A stretch of DNA of 47,456 nt from Agathobacter sp. (GTDB lineage: Bacteria; Bacillota; Clostridia; Lachnospirales; Lachnospiraceae), in contig JAGAOC010000075.1 of NCBI GenBank assembly GCA_017623935.1, forward strand, positions 1 to 47,456, read 5' to 3'. The notes beneath the pieces were generated by a model that did no database searches, was not told where the DNA came from, and saw only the letters and a program-made list of their open reading frames with translations. Shown here piece after piece: positions 25,947 to 33,742 of this stretch (its first letter is position 1; each line of letters begins with the position of its first letter). Position numbers and translations under genes: made by a program.

Positions 25947-27329
25947 TTATAAACGGATCTCTTTTTCCAGACAGACTTCTGTGATCTTGCTGACTAATTC
26001 TTCATCTGTCAATACGGTGACACGTCCATCTTCGTACTCTTTATCTACCCAGTCTTTTACGGTTCTTACCAGTTCGGAATTCTTGTCGACCTTCCGCTCT
26101 TCCGGCAGACGATAATAGGTATTGATCCAATGAGCGATTCCTGCCAGACCAGAAGTATTAGAAACAGATACTAATGGTGGGCGGTTTAAGAATTTTGCAG
26201 TATCAAAGATGTTGTAGATCTCCTCATTCTTAAGAAGACCATCCGCATGGATTCCTGCTCTTGTTACGTTGAAATTGCTTCCAACGAATGGGGTTCTGCT
26301 TGGCTGTACATAGCCTAATTCTTTTTCAAAATACTCAGCCAGTTCTGTGATAACGGTAGTATCCATGCCATCTAAAGTACCCTTTAACTGAGCATATTCA
26401 AATACCATTGCCTCTAATGGTGTATTTCCGGTACGCTCTCCAATTCCAAATAAGGAACAGTTTACGCCGCTGGCACCATATAACCAAGCTGTAGTAGAAT
26501 TATTAACTGCTTTATAGAAATCATTATGTCCATGCCACTCGATGAGTTCAGATGGAACACCTGCATGAGTGGTAAGACCATAGATAATACCCGGTACGCT
26601 ACGTGGGATCACTGCACCTGGGAAGTTTACTCCATATCCCATGGTATCACAGGCACGAACCTTGATCGGAATCTTATATTCATCCATTAATTTCATCAGT
26701 TCCAGGCAGAATGGGATTACAAATCCATAAATATCAGAACGGGTAATGTCTTCTAAGTGACATCTTGGGCTGATCCCTGTCTCTAAACATTCTCTGATCA
26801 CACTTAGGTAAAGGTTCATAACTTCCTGACGAGTCATTTTCATCTTATAGAAAATATGGAAATCAGAACAGCTTACCAAGATACCTGTCTCACGAAGTCC
26901 GATATCTTTTACCAGCTGGAAATCCTGCTTGCTGGCACGGATCCAGGCAGTCACTTCTGGGAATTCATATCCTCTCTCCAGACATTTATATACCGCGTCT
27001 CTGTCCTTCTTACTATATAAGAAGAACTCGCTCTGACGAATCTTGCCTTTTGATCCGCCTAATTTATGTAAATAATCATAGATCGTTACGATCTGCTCTG
27101 TGGTATAAGGAGCTCTGGACTGCTGACCATCTCGGAATGTAGTATCTGTGATCCAGATATCATCCGGCATATTATGTGGGACAATCCTATCATTAAATGC
27201 AATCTTCGGGATCTCATCATATGGAAAAAGATTCCGGAATGTATTCGGTTCTTTTACGTCTGCCAGCTGATAGAAATGCTCTTCCAGCTGCAGCAGATTG
27301 GTCTTCTCGTTCATTACAACTTCTCTCAT
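25947..27329 (-). CDS. Re-citrate synthase candidate (isopropylmalate/homocitrate synthase-like)
   Basis: 460 residues of the HMGL/LeuA acyl-CoA condensing superfamily: TIM barrel with the metal and substrate loop ITDTTFRDGQQSRAPYTTEQ, the SDFHIFYKMK segment and the WHGHNDFYKAVNNSTTAWLYGASGVN metal site. It lacks the C-terminal LeuA regulatory domain. In Clostridium kluyveri and relatives proteins of this shape and length are Re-face citrate synthases, often mis-annotated as 2-isopropylmalate synthase. The linkage to icd and a GntR regulator supports citrate formation from oxaloacetate and acetyl-CoA, though homocitrate or methylmalate synthesis cannot be excluded by eye. Start at 27329 has AGGAGG 5 nt upstream; a GTG one codon earlier is too close to it. 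Confidence 0.82.
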   Translation of the reverse strand: MREVVMNEKTNLLQLEEHFYQLADVKEPNTFRNLFPYDEIPKIAFNDRIVPHNMPDDIWITDTTFRDGQQSRAPYTTEQIVTIYDYLHKLGGSKGKIRQSEFFLYSKKDRDAVYKCLERGYEFPEVTAWIRASKQDFQLVKDIGLRETGILVSCSDFHIFYKMKMTRQEVMNLYLSVIRECLETGISPRCHLEDITRSDIYGFVIPFCLELMKLMDEYKIPIKVRACDTMGYGVNFPGAVIPRSVPGIIYGLTTHAGVPSELIEWHGHNDFYKAVNNSTTAWLYGASGVNCSLFGIGERTGNTPLEAMVFEYAQLKGTLDGMDTTVITELAEYFEKELGYVQPSRTPFVGSNFNVTRAGIHADGLLKNEEIYNIFDTAKFLNRPPLVSVSNTSGLAGIAHWINTYYRLPEERKVDKNSELVRTVKDWVDKEYEDGRVTVLTDEELVSKITEVCLEKEIRL

Positions 27330-27344
27330 CACTGACCTCCTATG

Positions 27345-27364
27345 AATATTCCTTCCTGGAATAT
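27345..27364. repeat. Inverted repeat in the leader of the citrate synthase-like gene
   Basis: ATATTCC, a TTCCT-type loop and GGAATAT lie between the promoter and the ribosome binding site. It may be an operator for the cluster's GntR regulator or a short RNA hairpin; no T-run follows. Confidence 0.45.
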
Positions 27365-27404
27365 CTGTTTTGAATAATTTTATACAATTATACCTTTACG
27401 CAAA

Positions 27405-27433
27405 ATTTTATTCCATTGCAGTAGGAAAGTCAA
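27405..27433 (-). promoter_or_regulatory. Sigma-A promoter of the citrate synthase-gntR-icd cluster
   Basis: Minus strand TTGACT (27433-27428), 17-nt spacer, TAAAAT (27410-27405), about 76 nt before the start codon. Confidence 0.8.
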
Positions 27434-27477
27434 TAAATTTCCCTAAAAATTTTATAGAAAAATTCACTTTTTCCGGA

Positions 27478-27504
27478 ACCAATCTGAAACTGCTTCATAA
27501 TCTA
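27478..27504 (+). promoter_or_regulatory. Sigma-K-like sporulation promoter of the Cys-rich gene
   Basis: AC at 27478-27479, 16-nt spacer, then CATAATCTA at 27496-27504, matching the sigma-K pattern AC-N16-CATANNNTA known from Bacillus and Clostridium. No good sigma-A site was found ahead of this gene. The short consensus can arise by chance. Confidence 0.5.
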
Positions 27505-27534
27505 TACTGTAAATGATTTTTATGGAGGTCACTT

Positions 27535-27750
27535 ATGAGTGATTTAGCTGCTACAAATTGTGGATGTAACGACAACGGATGTGGATGTAATTCAATTATC
27601 TGGATTATCTTACTGCTTTGCTGCTGCGGCGGAAATAGCTGGGGCATGGGAAGAAGCGGCTGCGACAACGATTGCGGCAACAATAGCTGTATCTGGATCA
27701 TCCTCTTACTGCTCTGCTGTGGTGGTGGATGCGGAAACGGCTGTTTCTAA
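27535..27750 (+). CDS. Small Cys-rich protein, chorion-class high-cysteine type
   Basis: 71 residues, with about 17 cysteines and many Gly and Asn. It contains two near-copies of a block: a Cys/Asn/Gly stretch (NCGCNDNGCGCN, then GCDNDCGNN) followed by SIIWIILLLCCCGG or SCIWIILLLLCCGG. The real frame is supported by GGAGG 8 nt before ATG, by the internal repeat and by its own terminator; an opposite-strand open frame is a shadow. Similar lachnospiraceal proteins are labelled 'chorion class high-cysteine' proteins. The composition and the sigma-K-like promoter suggest a disulphide-linked spore coat component or a membrane-associated small protein; both are inference. Confidence 0.78.
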   Translation: MSDLAATNCGCNDNGCGCNSIIWIILLLCCCGGNSWGMGRSGCDNDCGNNSCIWIILLLLCCGGGCGNGCF

Positions 27751-27758
27751 TCCCACAC

Positions 27759-27786
27759 GAAAAAGGGGGCTTACGCCCCCTTTTTC
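27759..27786. terminator. Bidirectional terminator between Cys-rich gene and chemoreceptor gene
   Basis: AAAAAGGGGGC (27760-27770), loop TTAC, GCCCCCTTTTT (27775-27785). Strong G-C stem with A-run and T-run on opposite sides, serving both convergent genes. Confidence 0.93.
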
Positions 27787-27813
27787 TATGCTTATATCTT
27801 TTTTTCACCTGTA

Positions 27814-29376
27814 TTACATATTCAACAGACTGCTGATCTGTCCCACCATCTCATTGATGACATTTGCCTGATTGGTCATCTCTTCGATATCCTCTACGTT
27901 ATGCTCTAACATGGAATTGATAGACTCAAACTGAGAGTTCTCATCCCTGATACTTTCGGCAATATCCTGATTAATAGATACTGTATCTCGAATAACCTCT
28001 GCCTGCTTATCATGAGCCTCTCCCATGGTGCTTACCACTTCCACAGAAGTATGTAACAAGTCTGTCATATCCTTCATTCCCTGGAATACATGATCATAAT
28101 ATTCATTCTGTTTCTTTAATTTATCAGAGTTTTCTTCTACATGAAGTGCGATCTCACTGACATTGTCCTGCACTCTGGCAATGACCGCTTTTACTTCGTC
28201 TAAAGATTCTCTGGTGCTGTTTGCAAGATTTCCCACTTCCTGAGCTACTACTGCAAAACCTCGTCCTGCCTCTCCCGCTCTTGCTGCTTCAATAGAGGCA
28301 TTTAATGCTAAAAGATTTGTGGATTCAGAAATCTCATTAATAAGGTTTAAGGTAACACCGATCTCTTTTACGGCTTCTGACAACCGTTCTGCCACATCTG
28401 TTGTGGTATGCATAGACTGTGAGACCTCAGCATTAATGCTATGTAGATCATTTAATAATCTCTCGTTCTCCTGAGATTTTTTCAGCAGATTCTTAGAAGT
28501 CTGCTCTACCTTGTCCACATTTTCAGCTACAACAGCTTCCCAGCGGTTCAGCTCATTTAAGTTGGACATACTCTCTCCGGTTCTTGCTTCCAGTAGATTG
28601 CTTCTCTCTAACAACTGTTCACTGGTAGCAGATAATTCTTCTGCTGATGTACTCTCGCTTTCTGAAATCTGGGAAAGCACACTTCCTGCAGAGGATAAAC
28701 TCACAGACAAAGATTGTACAGAATTTAATACTGTCTTTACCTGTTCGTTATTTCGTTCCATCTCATCTTTCTTAGCGTTAACCAGGAAACGATTGATCAA
28801 ATAAGTTAACAACACAGTAGTTGGTAAAGAAAGGGAAACACATACTCCTCTGTCTAATATATTTACCATAAAGTGCTCATTTTGCGCCGGCATATGGATC
28901 TCTCCCCAAAGGATCCAGGATGCAATAACGGAACCTGCAATCTCCAAGGAAGTGATGGCAACCATTTTATAATCTAGGAAAAAGGCCGTTAAGATTACAA
29001 AGAAAAAGGCAAATCCCCAGAAATCTGTAGCAGGTATCATGTACATAATAAAATTAAATTGAATAAACATAATAACTACTAAAAAGACCTTTCCGCCTTT
29101 TAGTTTCCCCGGTGCTACCAGTCCATCTGCACCAAAGCCTGTTCGTACAAAGAAAATTCCTGTTGCTAAATAGATCAAACACGTTACGTCAAAGATGATC
29201 AAGGCTAACCAGCTAACAGATGGCAGCCATCCCATGATCTTTGAAAAGGTATAAAGCAATCCAGCACACTGACATGCTCCCGGCACCAGTATAAGAACCA
29301 GTACATAAACCTTATTGATATACTCGTCCAATGCTGATAGATTCTTTTTCACCATAGATTGTTGTTCGTACCCCAT
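27814..29376 (-). CDS. Methyl-accepting-chemotaxis-like protein with six-helix membrane sensor
   Basis: 520 residues. Residues about 22-198 form five to six transmembrane helices without a large outer domain; no HAMP domain is apparent. The cytoplasmic part (200-520) is a long coiled coil with an intact receptor tip, [20 protein letters not shown] followed by [20 protein letters not shown] (about 346-385), which in other receptors contacts CheA and CheW. There is no C-terminal methylation-enzyme docking pentapeptide. The membrane part aligns along its length with that of the divergent histidine kinase at 29566 (for example [13 protein letters not shown] with SPLACTFAGMFYT, and [14 protein letters not shown] with FIQYNFIMNLFPAT), pointing to one shared input. 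No che genes are in the window. Start set by AAAGGAG. Confidence 0.9.
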   Translation of the reverse strand: MGYEQQSMVKKNLSALDEYINKVYVLVLILVPGACQCAGLLYTFSKIMGWLPSVSWLALIIFDVTCLIYLATGIFFVRTGFGADGLVAPGKLKGGKVFLVVIMFIQFNFIMYMIPATDFWGFAFFFVILTAFFLDYKMVAITSLEIAGSVIASWILWGEIHMPAQNEHFMVNILDRGVCVSLSLPTTVLLTYLINRFLVNAKKDEMERNNEQVKTVLNSVQSLSVSLSSAGSVLSQISESESTSAEELSATSEQLLERSNLLEARTGESMSNLNELNRWEAVVAENVDKVEQTSKNLLKKSQENERLLNDLHSINAEVSQSMHTTTDVAERLSEAVKEIGVTLNLINEISESTNLLALNASIEAARAGEAGRGFAVVAQEVGNLANSTRESLDEVKAVIARVQDNVSEIALHVEENSDKLKKQNEYYDHVFQGMKDMTDLLHTSVEVVSTMGEAHDKQAEVIRDTVSINQDIAESIRDENSQFESINSMLEHNVEDIEEMTNQANVINEMVGQISSLLNM

Positions 29377-29425
29377 ATTTTATTTCTCCTTTTTTGTAAA
29401 TATCTCTGTTTTCATTTTAATACAA

Positions 29426-29473
29426 TTTTTATCCATAAAAACATCAAATTCATCCATCGGTCTTTTTATCCAT
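29426..29473. promoter_or_regulatory. Candidate direct-repeat regulator sites in the divergent intergenic region
   Basis: ATCCAT occurs at 29431, 29452 and 29468; the first two are exactly 21 bp apart, the period of paired 9-bp repeats with 12-bp gap bound by LytTR regulators such as AgrA. A longer TTTTTATCCAT is repeated at 29426 and 29463. The region separates the chemoreceptor and kinase genes. Direct binding is inferred. Confidence 0.4.
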
Positions 29474-29565
29474 CCAACGGTTAAAAAAGAGAAAGATTCC
29501 GTCTTGAAAAGATATTCAACATATGAAAGAATATAATTAAATTAACTAAAAGGATTAAAATTATT

Positions 29566-30756
29566 ATGAATATAATCAAAAAATACTGGGAAATCGTTTT
29601 TTATTATGCATTGCTGTTCTCACCTCTTGCCTGCACCTTTGCAGGAATGTTCTATACTATCGGTAAATTACAAGGCGGATATGAAAGTACACCTCTTTCT
29701 TGGGTGATCTTTTTTGACACAACGCAATTCATTTACCTTTTGATCGCATTTTATTTTATCTGGAAAAAGAACAAAAAAGGAATCTCCCCGGAAGAACTCC
29801 TTCCTTCTATCAAAAAATACATAACGATCAGCCTATTTATACAGTACAACTTTATTATGAATCTGTTTCCTGCAACATACACCTGGTCCTGTAGTTTTAT
29901 CTTCCTGGCACTGATCGTTTTTTATTTTGATGCGACCCTCATGATCATAAACACGTTTGGATATGGTGTCTCTTTGACGATCGCTCATTTCCTTCACCCT
30001 GAGCACTATTTTCCTACAGATTCTCCTTTTTACCTGGAGAGTATATTTTTCAGAGTGATAGCACTTGTTACTACTTCTATCATTCTGATCGCTATTACTT
30101 ATTTTGTTGAAAGATTTCTGAATAAGATCGAATATGAAAGTTATGAGAAGCGTTTCTATACGGAGCAGCAGTTAGATTACTATCAGAACCTGGATATTAT
30201 GGATAAAGAACTGCGACGTTTCCGCCATGATATCAAGAACCATTTTCTCTGTATTCAGAGTCTTGTAGAGAATCAAAAATTTGATGAACTGGGAACTTAT
30301 TTTAATGACTTGACCGCCGCTTATTCCAATACCGATATCTTGTACTTTTCCGGGAATCTGGTGGTTGATTCCATTTTAAATTACCATCTTTCCCATTTAG
30401 GGAATTTAGGTGTTCATCCTGTGGTCTATGGAAAGCTGCCGGAGATCACGCAGGTATCTTCTATGGATCTGTGTACCATCTTTTCTAATATGCTTTCTAA
30501 CGCAGTAAAAGCCATCAACACCTGTAACACCTCTTCACCGATCTTACAGATTGCCTTTGATTATGGAGAAAAATACTGCTCCATTGCTATTACCAATACC
30601 ATGACCCCAGAAATGATCTTCAATGCCAAACGCAAGAACCGTAACCATGGTCATGGAATGTATCTGATGAAAGAATATACCGAAAAAAATCATGGAATGT
30701 TTGAGCAATCTATAGAAAATGAAACTCTTACTACCATTGTTTATCTGCCTTATTAA
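29566..30756 (+). CDS. AgrC-like (GHKL) sensor histidine kinase with six-helix sensor
   Basis: 396 residues. Membrane part: about 8-33, 45-66, 84-102, 107-122, 126-143 and 158-183 as hydrophobic helices. The dimer/phosphotransfer segment has ELRRFRHDIKNHFLCIQSLV with the phosphoacceptor His 221, typical of the HPK10 (AgrC) class; the ATPase part has the N-box FSNMLSNAVKAI (Asn 312) and the G-box HGHGMYLMKEYTEKNHG. The sensor resembles the chemoreceptor encoded divergently. A peptide signal gene such as agrD or processing gene agrB is not present nearby, so the ligand is unknown. The response regulator gene follows after 16 nt. The ribosome binding site AAAAGGA is about 11 nt from ATG, a little far. 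Confidence 0.9.
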   Translation: MNIIKKYWEIVFYYALLFSPLACTFAGMFYTIGKLQGGYESTPLSWVIFFDTTQFIYLLIAFYFIWKKNKKGISPEELLPSIKKYITISLFIQYNFIMNLFPATYTWSCSFIFLALIVFYFDATLMIINTFGYGVSLTIAHFLHPEHYFPTDSPFYLESIFFRVIALVTTSIILIAITYFVERFLNKIEYESYEKRFYTEQQLDYYQNLDIMDKELRRFRHDIKNHFLCIQSLVENQKFDELGTYFNDLTAAYSNTDILYFSGNLVVDSILNYHLSHLGNLGVHPVVYGKLPEITQVSSMDLCTIFSNMLSNAVKAINTCNTSSPILQIAFDYGEKYCSIAITNTMTPEMIFNAKRKNRNHGHGMYLMKEYTEKNHGMFEQSIENETLTTIVYLPY

Positions 30757-30772
30757 GAAAGGATTTTAACTT

Positions 30773-31490
30773 ATGATAAATATTGCCATCTGTGACGACA
30801 ATTTTGCAGTAATCGAAGATGTAAAGAAAATGATCCATCAATATGAGAAGAATCTGGCTGATACTTTTTCCATCAGTGATTTTTCTCTGCCTTCTGAATT
30901 GTTTTTATCCATGCAGAAAAACAGTGTAGATATTGTCTTTCTGGATCTGGAATTTCATCAGCCGGACTATGACGGAATCTTATGGGCATCACGAATTCAC
31001 GCCCAGTTCCCAGACTGTTTGATCCTTATCCTCACAGCTTACGAAGAACGTTTTCGGGAAGGGTACATTGCCAGAGCTTTCCGCTTTATGACAAAACCTT
31101 TGAGCTATCAGGAATTTGAGCAGAATATGAATGCCTGCTTAAATGAATTAAAGCTTCACGATTCCATTAGCATCATCCAACATGGTACAGAGCTTTCTAT
31201 CCCTCTGAAAAATATCATCTATAGCCCACTTCGGAGGTGTAGAAATATGCACCCCTGGGAACACCTTCTACTCTCACGAAAGTCTTCTGCAATGGGAGCA
31301 ACAATTGGAACCAAACGCCTTTTTCCGATGTCACAAGAAATATCTGATCAATCTTGCTCATATTCACAGTTTAGATGACCATATGGCTGAAATGAGCAAT
31401 CTAAAACAACTGCCTGTCTCCCGAAGAAAATGGCCACTTCTGCAAAGTGCTTATATTAAATACGATCTGACAAAGGGACTGCCTCATTAG
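30773..31490 (+). pseudogene. LytTR-family response regulator, frameshifted
   Basis: The first frame gives an intact receiver (IAICDDNFAVIEDVKKMIHQ, phospho-acceptor in DIVFLDLEFHQ, ILILTAYEERF, then RFMTKPLSYQEFE), followed by the beginning of a LytTR domain up to KNIIY (residue 150). After the TAT codon at 31220-31222 the match jumps by one base: dropping A31223 restores AHFGGVEICTPGNTFYSHES and then FFRCHKKYLINLAHIHSLDD to a TAG at 31488-31490, for a 238-residue protein of AgrA size. As written, frame one runs to TGA at 31378 and has no DNA-binding domain. A sequencing error, a true pseudogene or a phase switch are all possible. Partner of the kinase 16 nt upstream. Confidence 0.85.
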
Positions 31491-31507
31491 AGGTCTGTTC
31501 TTTCAAA

Positions 31508-31560
31508 CAACCCTCGGGGCGTCTTCACTTGCGCCCCGGGTCAGAAGGATTCTTCTTTTT
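31508..31560 (+). terminator. Probable terminator of the kinase/regulator operon
   Basis: ACCC (31510-31513), a two-base bulge, GGGGCG (31516-31521), loop, CGCCCC and GGGT (31532-31541), followed by a T-rich stretch to 31560. It overlaps the 3' end of the convergent small gene. Confidence 0.65.
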
Positions 31561-31695
31561 ATCTTTTCCCCGATTATCCTCTTTCTGCCAGGATAAATGT
31601 TCGTAAATCCCACATTCCTTCGGCAGTTTCCGCTTTCTTGCGCACTCTTCATCTATTTCATATACACTATTTCCATCAATGATCAATTTTCCCAT
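31525..31695 (-). CDS. Small conserved protein of unknown function (56 residues)
   Basis: From the ATG at 31695, with AGGGAG 7 nt upstream, it encodes MGKLIIDGNSVYEIDEECAR and a highly charged basic tail (KRKLPKECGIYEHLSWQKED and so on). An upstream in-frame ATG at 31740 would add 15 residues without a ribosome binding site. The start 'GKLIIDGNSVYEIDEEC' resembles small proteins I associate with Lachnospiraceae, none with a known role. Two Cys (18 and 28) might bind metal, but only two are present. The end overlaps the terminator of the convergent operon. It is the shortest gene called here, hence the moderate confidence. Confidence 0.6.
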   Translation of the reverse strand: MGKLIIDGNSVYEIDEECARKRKLPKECGIYEHLSWQKEDNRGKDKKKNPSDPGRK

Positions 31696-31835
31696 ATCCG
31701 GCTCCCTTTTTTGTGCCAACACCGGGGTTTTCACGCCCAACGCTTCCTTGAATATAGTATAATATATGATTTTTTGTCATAGTGGTGTATTTTTCTCATA
31801 TGATATCAGTAAGAATCTGCAAAAAAGGATTGCAA

Positions 31836-32168
31836 ATGGAAGAAAAAACAAGCTTAACGCCCTATGAAGAAATGACTCAGACAAGAGAACTGATGATGTT
31901 AAAGACTATGGTGCCATACTTAAGTGGTACACGGCAGATGCAGATGTTATTTTTGATCCAATATATGGAATTTCAGAATACATACAGACTCATGAAATCA
32001 GGTCCTTCTGCATTAAGTGCCTGTGAGATTCCAGAGGGAACGGATCGCCGTAGCGCCATGCTAAATGCTATGCGCAAATATGCTACTCCAAAAGAACAGG
32101 AAACCATTGATACCCTTCTTAATCTGTTCTGTATTCTGGATAATTATGATCTGTTTACCAATATGTAA
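31836..32168 (+). CDS. Small helical protein of unknown function (110 residues)
   Basis: From ATG at 31836, with AAAGGA 7 nt upstream, the product begins MEEKTSLTPYEEMTQTRELM and is rich in Met, Gln and Leu with helix-like spacing (MLKTMVPYLSGTRQMQMLFL, AMRKYATPKEQETIDTLLNL). A further in-frame ATG at 31782 lacks a ribosome binding site. No domain was recognised; it has no signal peptide. A TATAAT lies at 31756 but no convincing -35 box. The next gene begins 13 nt later, so the two are one transcription unit and perhaps one complex. They look distantly similar in layout (acidic start, Met-rich helices). Confidence 0.65.
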   Translation: MEEKTSLTPYEEMTQTRELMMLKTMVPYLSGTRQMQMLFLIQYMEFQNTYRLMKSGPSALSACEIPEGTDRRSAMLNAMRKYATPKEQETIDTLLNLFCILDNYDLFTNM

Positions 32169-32181
32169 AGGAGGTAATCAT

Positions 32182-32454
32182 TTGTTAGAAGATATTTTCT
32201 TATCCAATCCTGCTTTTCAGAATATGGATCCAGAGAAATTGCAATTTATCATGTCATTCGCCCAGATGGAAAAGCCCAATAATATGAATGCTGCCATGCC
32301 CTTTCTACTGGCTCAGATGAGCCAGGCAAAGAAAAAGAATATCTCTTTCAGCAAGCCGGAAGTAACACTTCTTTGCGAGATCCTTTCCAAAGATCTTCCT
32401 CCCGCTGAAAAAGAAAAGGTAAACAAAATGATGAAGATCATGGGAAACCAATAA
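32182..32454 (+). CDS. Small helical protein of unknown function, TTG start (90 residues)
   Basis: The frame is open further upstream, but the only good ribosome binding site, AAAGGAGG at 32167-32174, is 7 nt before TTG at 32182, giving (M)LEDIFLSNPAFQNMDPEKLQ. An ATG at 32065 lies within the preceding gene and yields an unlikely Cys-rich stretch. The product is Met-rich and helical (FIMSFAQMEKPNNMNAAMPF, LCEILSKDLPPAEKEKVNKM). It has no recognised domain. It is directly downstream of the 110-residue gene and probably co-translated with it. No clear terminator was found before the convergent gene ending at 32462. Confidence 0.65.
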   Translation: MLEDIFLSNPAFQNMDPEKLQFIMSFAQMEKPNNMNAAMPFLLAQMSQAKKKNISFSKPEVTLLCEILSKDLPPAEKEKVNKMMKIMGNQ

Positions 32455-32461
32455 TTTATTC

Positions 32462-33742
32462 TTATAATTCCTCTAAAGAAATACACAAGATCCGATCGAT
32501 TGGGGAGACACTTTTACCCAGACCATCCGTGCCTTCGTAATATTTCTCCCCTGCCGACTCGAAGAGAACATAAATATTTCCATCTTGAATATCTATCTCT
32601 TCGGAACAAGGAGGCATTTCGATCTGAGTATCCGGCTTGTTCGGGCTTGTGGCAAGAGCTACAACTGAGGAGTATTTTTTCAGGTAAGAAGAAACTTTTC
32701 TTCCGTAGGATGTACTTAAATATACATTTCCAGATTCATCAAAGGCAACCCCTTGAACTTTCGCTGGAATCTTATATTCACTTAATTTCTCTAATTCATC
32801 TGTTACACTATTCATGTGATATGCAACCATTTTAGAATCCAATACCAGGGTATGAGTCGCTACCCAGAGCCGTCCCCCATGATAAGTAATACAGGAAGGA
32901 CTGTTTTCCACAGGGTAGGTGTCTACAACACCAGTAGCGTCTACCACTCCCCCGCGATTCTGATAAGCCATAGTCTCAATAAAATCATAGGAAATCCGTT
33001 CTAAGGTCTTCTTTTCCGAATTGCATACCCACACATTATTTCCATCAAAGGCAATTCCACCTAAATGGCTGTTCTCATCCATTCCCAATGTCACAAGATG
33101 CTCTCCCGTATCCCTTTCAATAACGATCAAAGATCCCAGACATTCTTCTTCCGTAGAATAAGATGTGATCAGCACAAATTCTTCTGTAAAACACATTCCC
33201 TGTGGAATCTGGGACTGGCTGAATACATACTGCTTTAAAAAATCCTCTTCTTTTGTTTCCGGCATACCCGGAATAGAAATATCATTGCAAAAACTATATT
33301 CCAGATCTTTTAAGTGAAACACTTTATTTCGAATGGTGCTTTTGGAAGTATATTCGTAATTTTCCACATTATATTCGTTATCGTTGATCCGTTCCCATTT
33401 TGCATAGACCACCCTGTCCTGAAAATATTCCGGTGTCATATAAGTGATCTTCCCAGTATAATTGGAATTGACATACCAGCCCCGAAAACGATATCCATAT
33501 CGGTATGGAGTCACTAATTTATACTCGGGCTCATCTCTATATAGCTTCTGCACATTTTCGCAGGGCAAAAGACCCCCATTTGCCTCATATACCAGATAGC
33601 ATACTTTGCTGTCTGTATCCGCTTCAAACATTGTCAAAATAGGTGCAAAAGACCCGGAGTCCCCTTTCGTGGACTCCGGATCTATACAGACCATCAATAT
33701 GAATATTAGAAAAATGAATAAACTATTCTTCCAGGTCAACAA
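32462..33742 (-). CDS. Membrane-anchored protein with InlB-type repeat and beta-propeller
   Basis: About 426 residues if started at TTG 33742 (AGAGGG 9 nt upstream); the start is uncertain, since the open frame continues back inside the EF-G-like gene. A hydrophobic helix (WKNSLFIFLIFILMVCI) sits at the N-terminus. Next comes an InlB/Flg_new-type beta domain (VCYLVYEANGGLLPCENVQK to VVYAKWERI), then a region of repeated beta-strands like a six- or seven-bladed propeller (GIAFDGNNVWVCNSEKKTLE, CITYHGGRLWVATHTLVLDS, GVAFDESGNVYLSTSYGRKV). It is probably outside the membrane. It overlaps the last codons of the EF-G-like gene, so the two are translated together. The role is not known. Confidence 0.8.
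   Translation of the reverse strand: MLTWKNSLFIFLIFILMVCIDPESTKGDSGSFAPILTMFEADTDSKVCYLVYEANGGLLPCENVQKLYRDEPEYKLVTPYRYGYRFRGWYVNSNYTGKITYMTPEYFQDRVVYAKWERINDNEYNVENYEYTSKSTIRNKVFHLKDLEYSFCNDISIPGMPETKEEDFLKQYVFSQSQIPQGMCFTEEFVLITSYSTEEECLGSLIVIERDTGEHLVTLGMDENSHLGGIAFDGNNVWVCNSEKKTLERISYDFIETMAYQNRGGVVDATGVVDTYPVENSPSCITYHGGRLWVATHTLVLDSKMVAYHMNSVTDELEKLSEYKIPAKVQGVAFDESGNVYLSTSYGRKVSSYLKKYSSVVALATSPNKPDTQIEMPPCSEEIDIQDGNIYVLFESAGEKYYEGTDGLGKSVSPIDRILCISLEEL

Noticed and set aside
27495..27701. Leftward 68-residue open frame opposite the Cys-rich gene
   Set aside because: Pro/Gln-rich mirror of a repetitive gene; the rightward frame has the ribosome binding site, terminator and an internal repeat that makes sense as protein.
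31215..31230. Programmed ribosomal frameshift in the response regulator
   Set aside because: There is no stop codon, slippery run or upstream Shine-Dalgarno-like stimulator as in prfB, so programmed shifting is not supported; error or mutation is simpler.
31305..31490. Separate 61-residue protein downstream of the response regulator
   Set aside because: It is the displaced C-terminal LytTR half of the regulator (FFRCHKKYLINL), not an independent gene.
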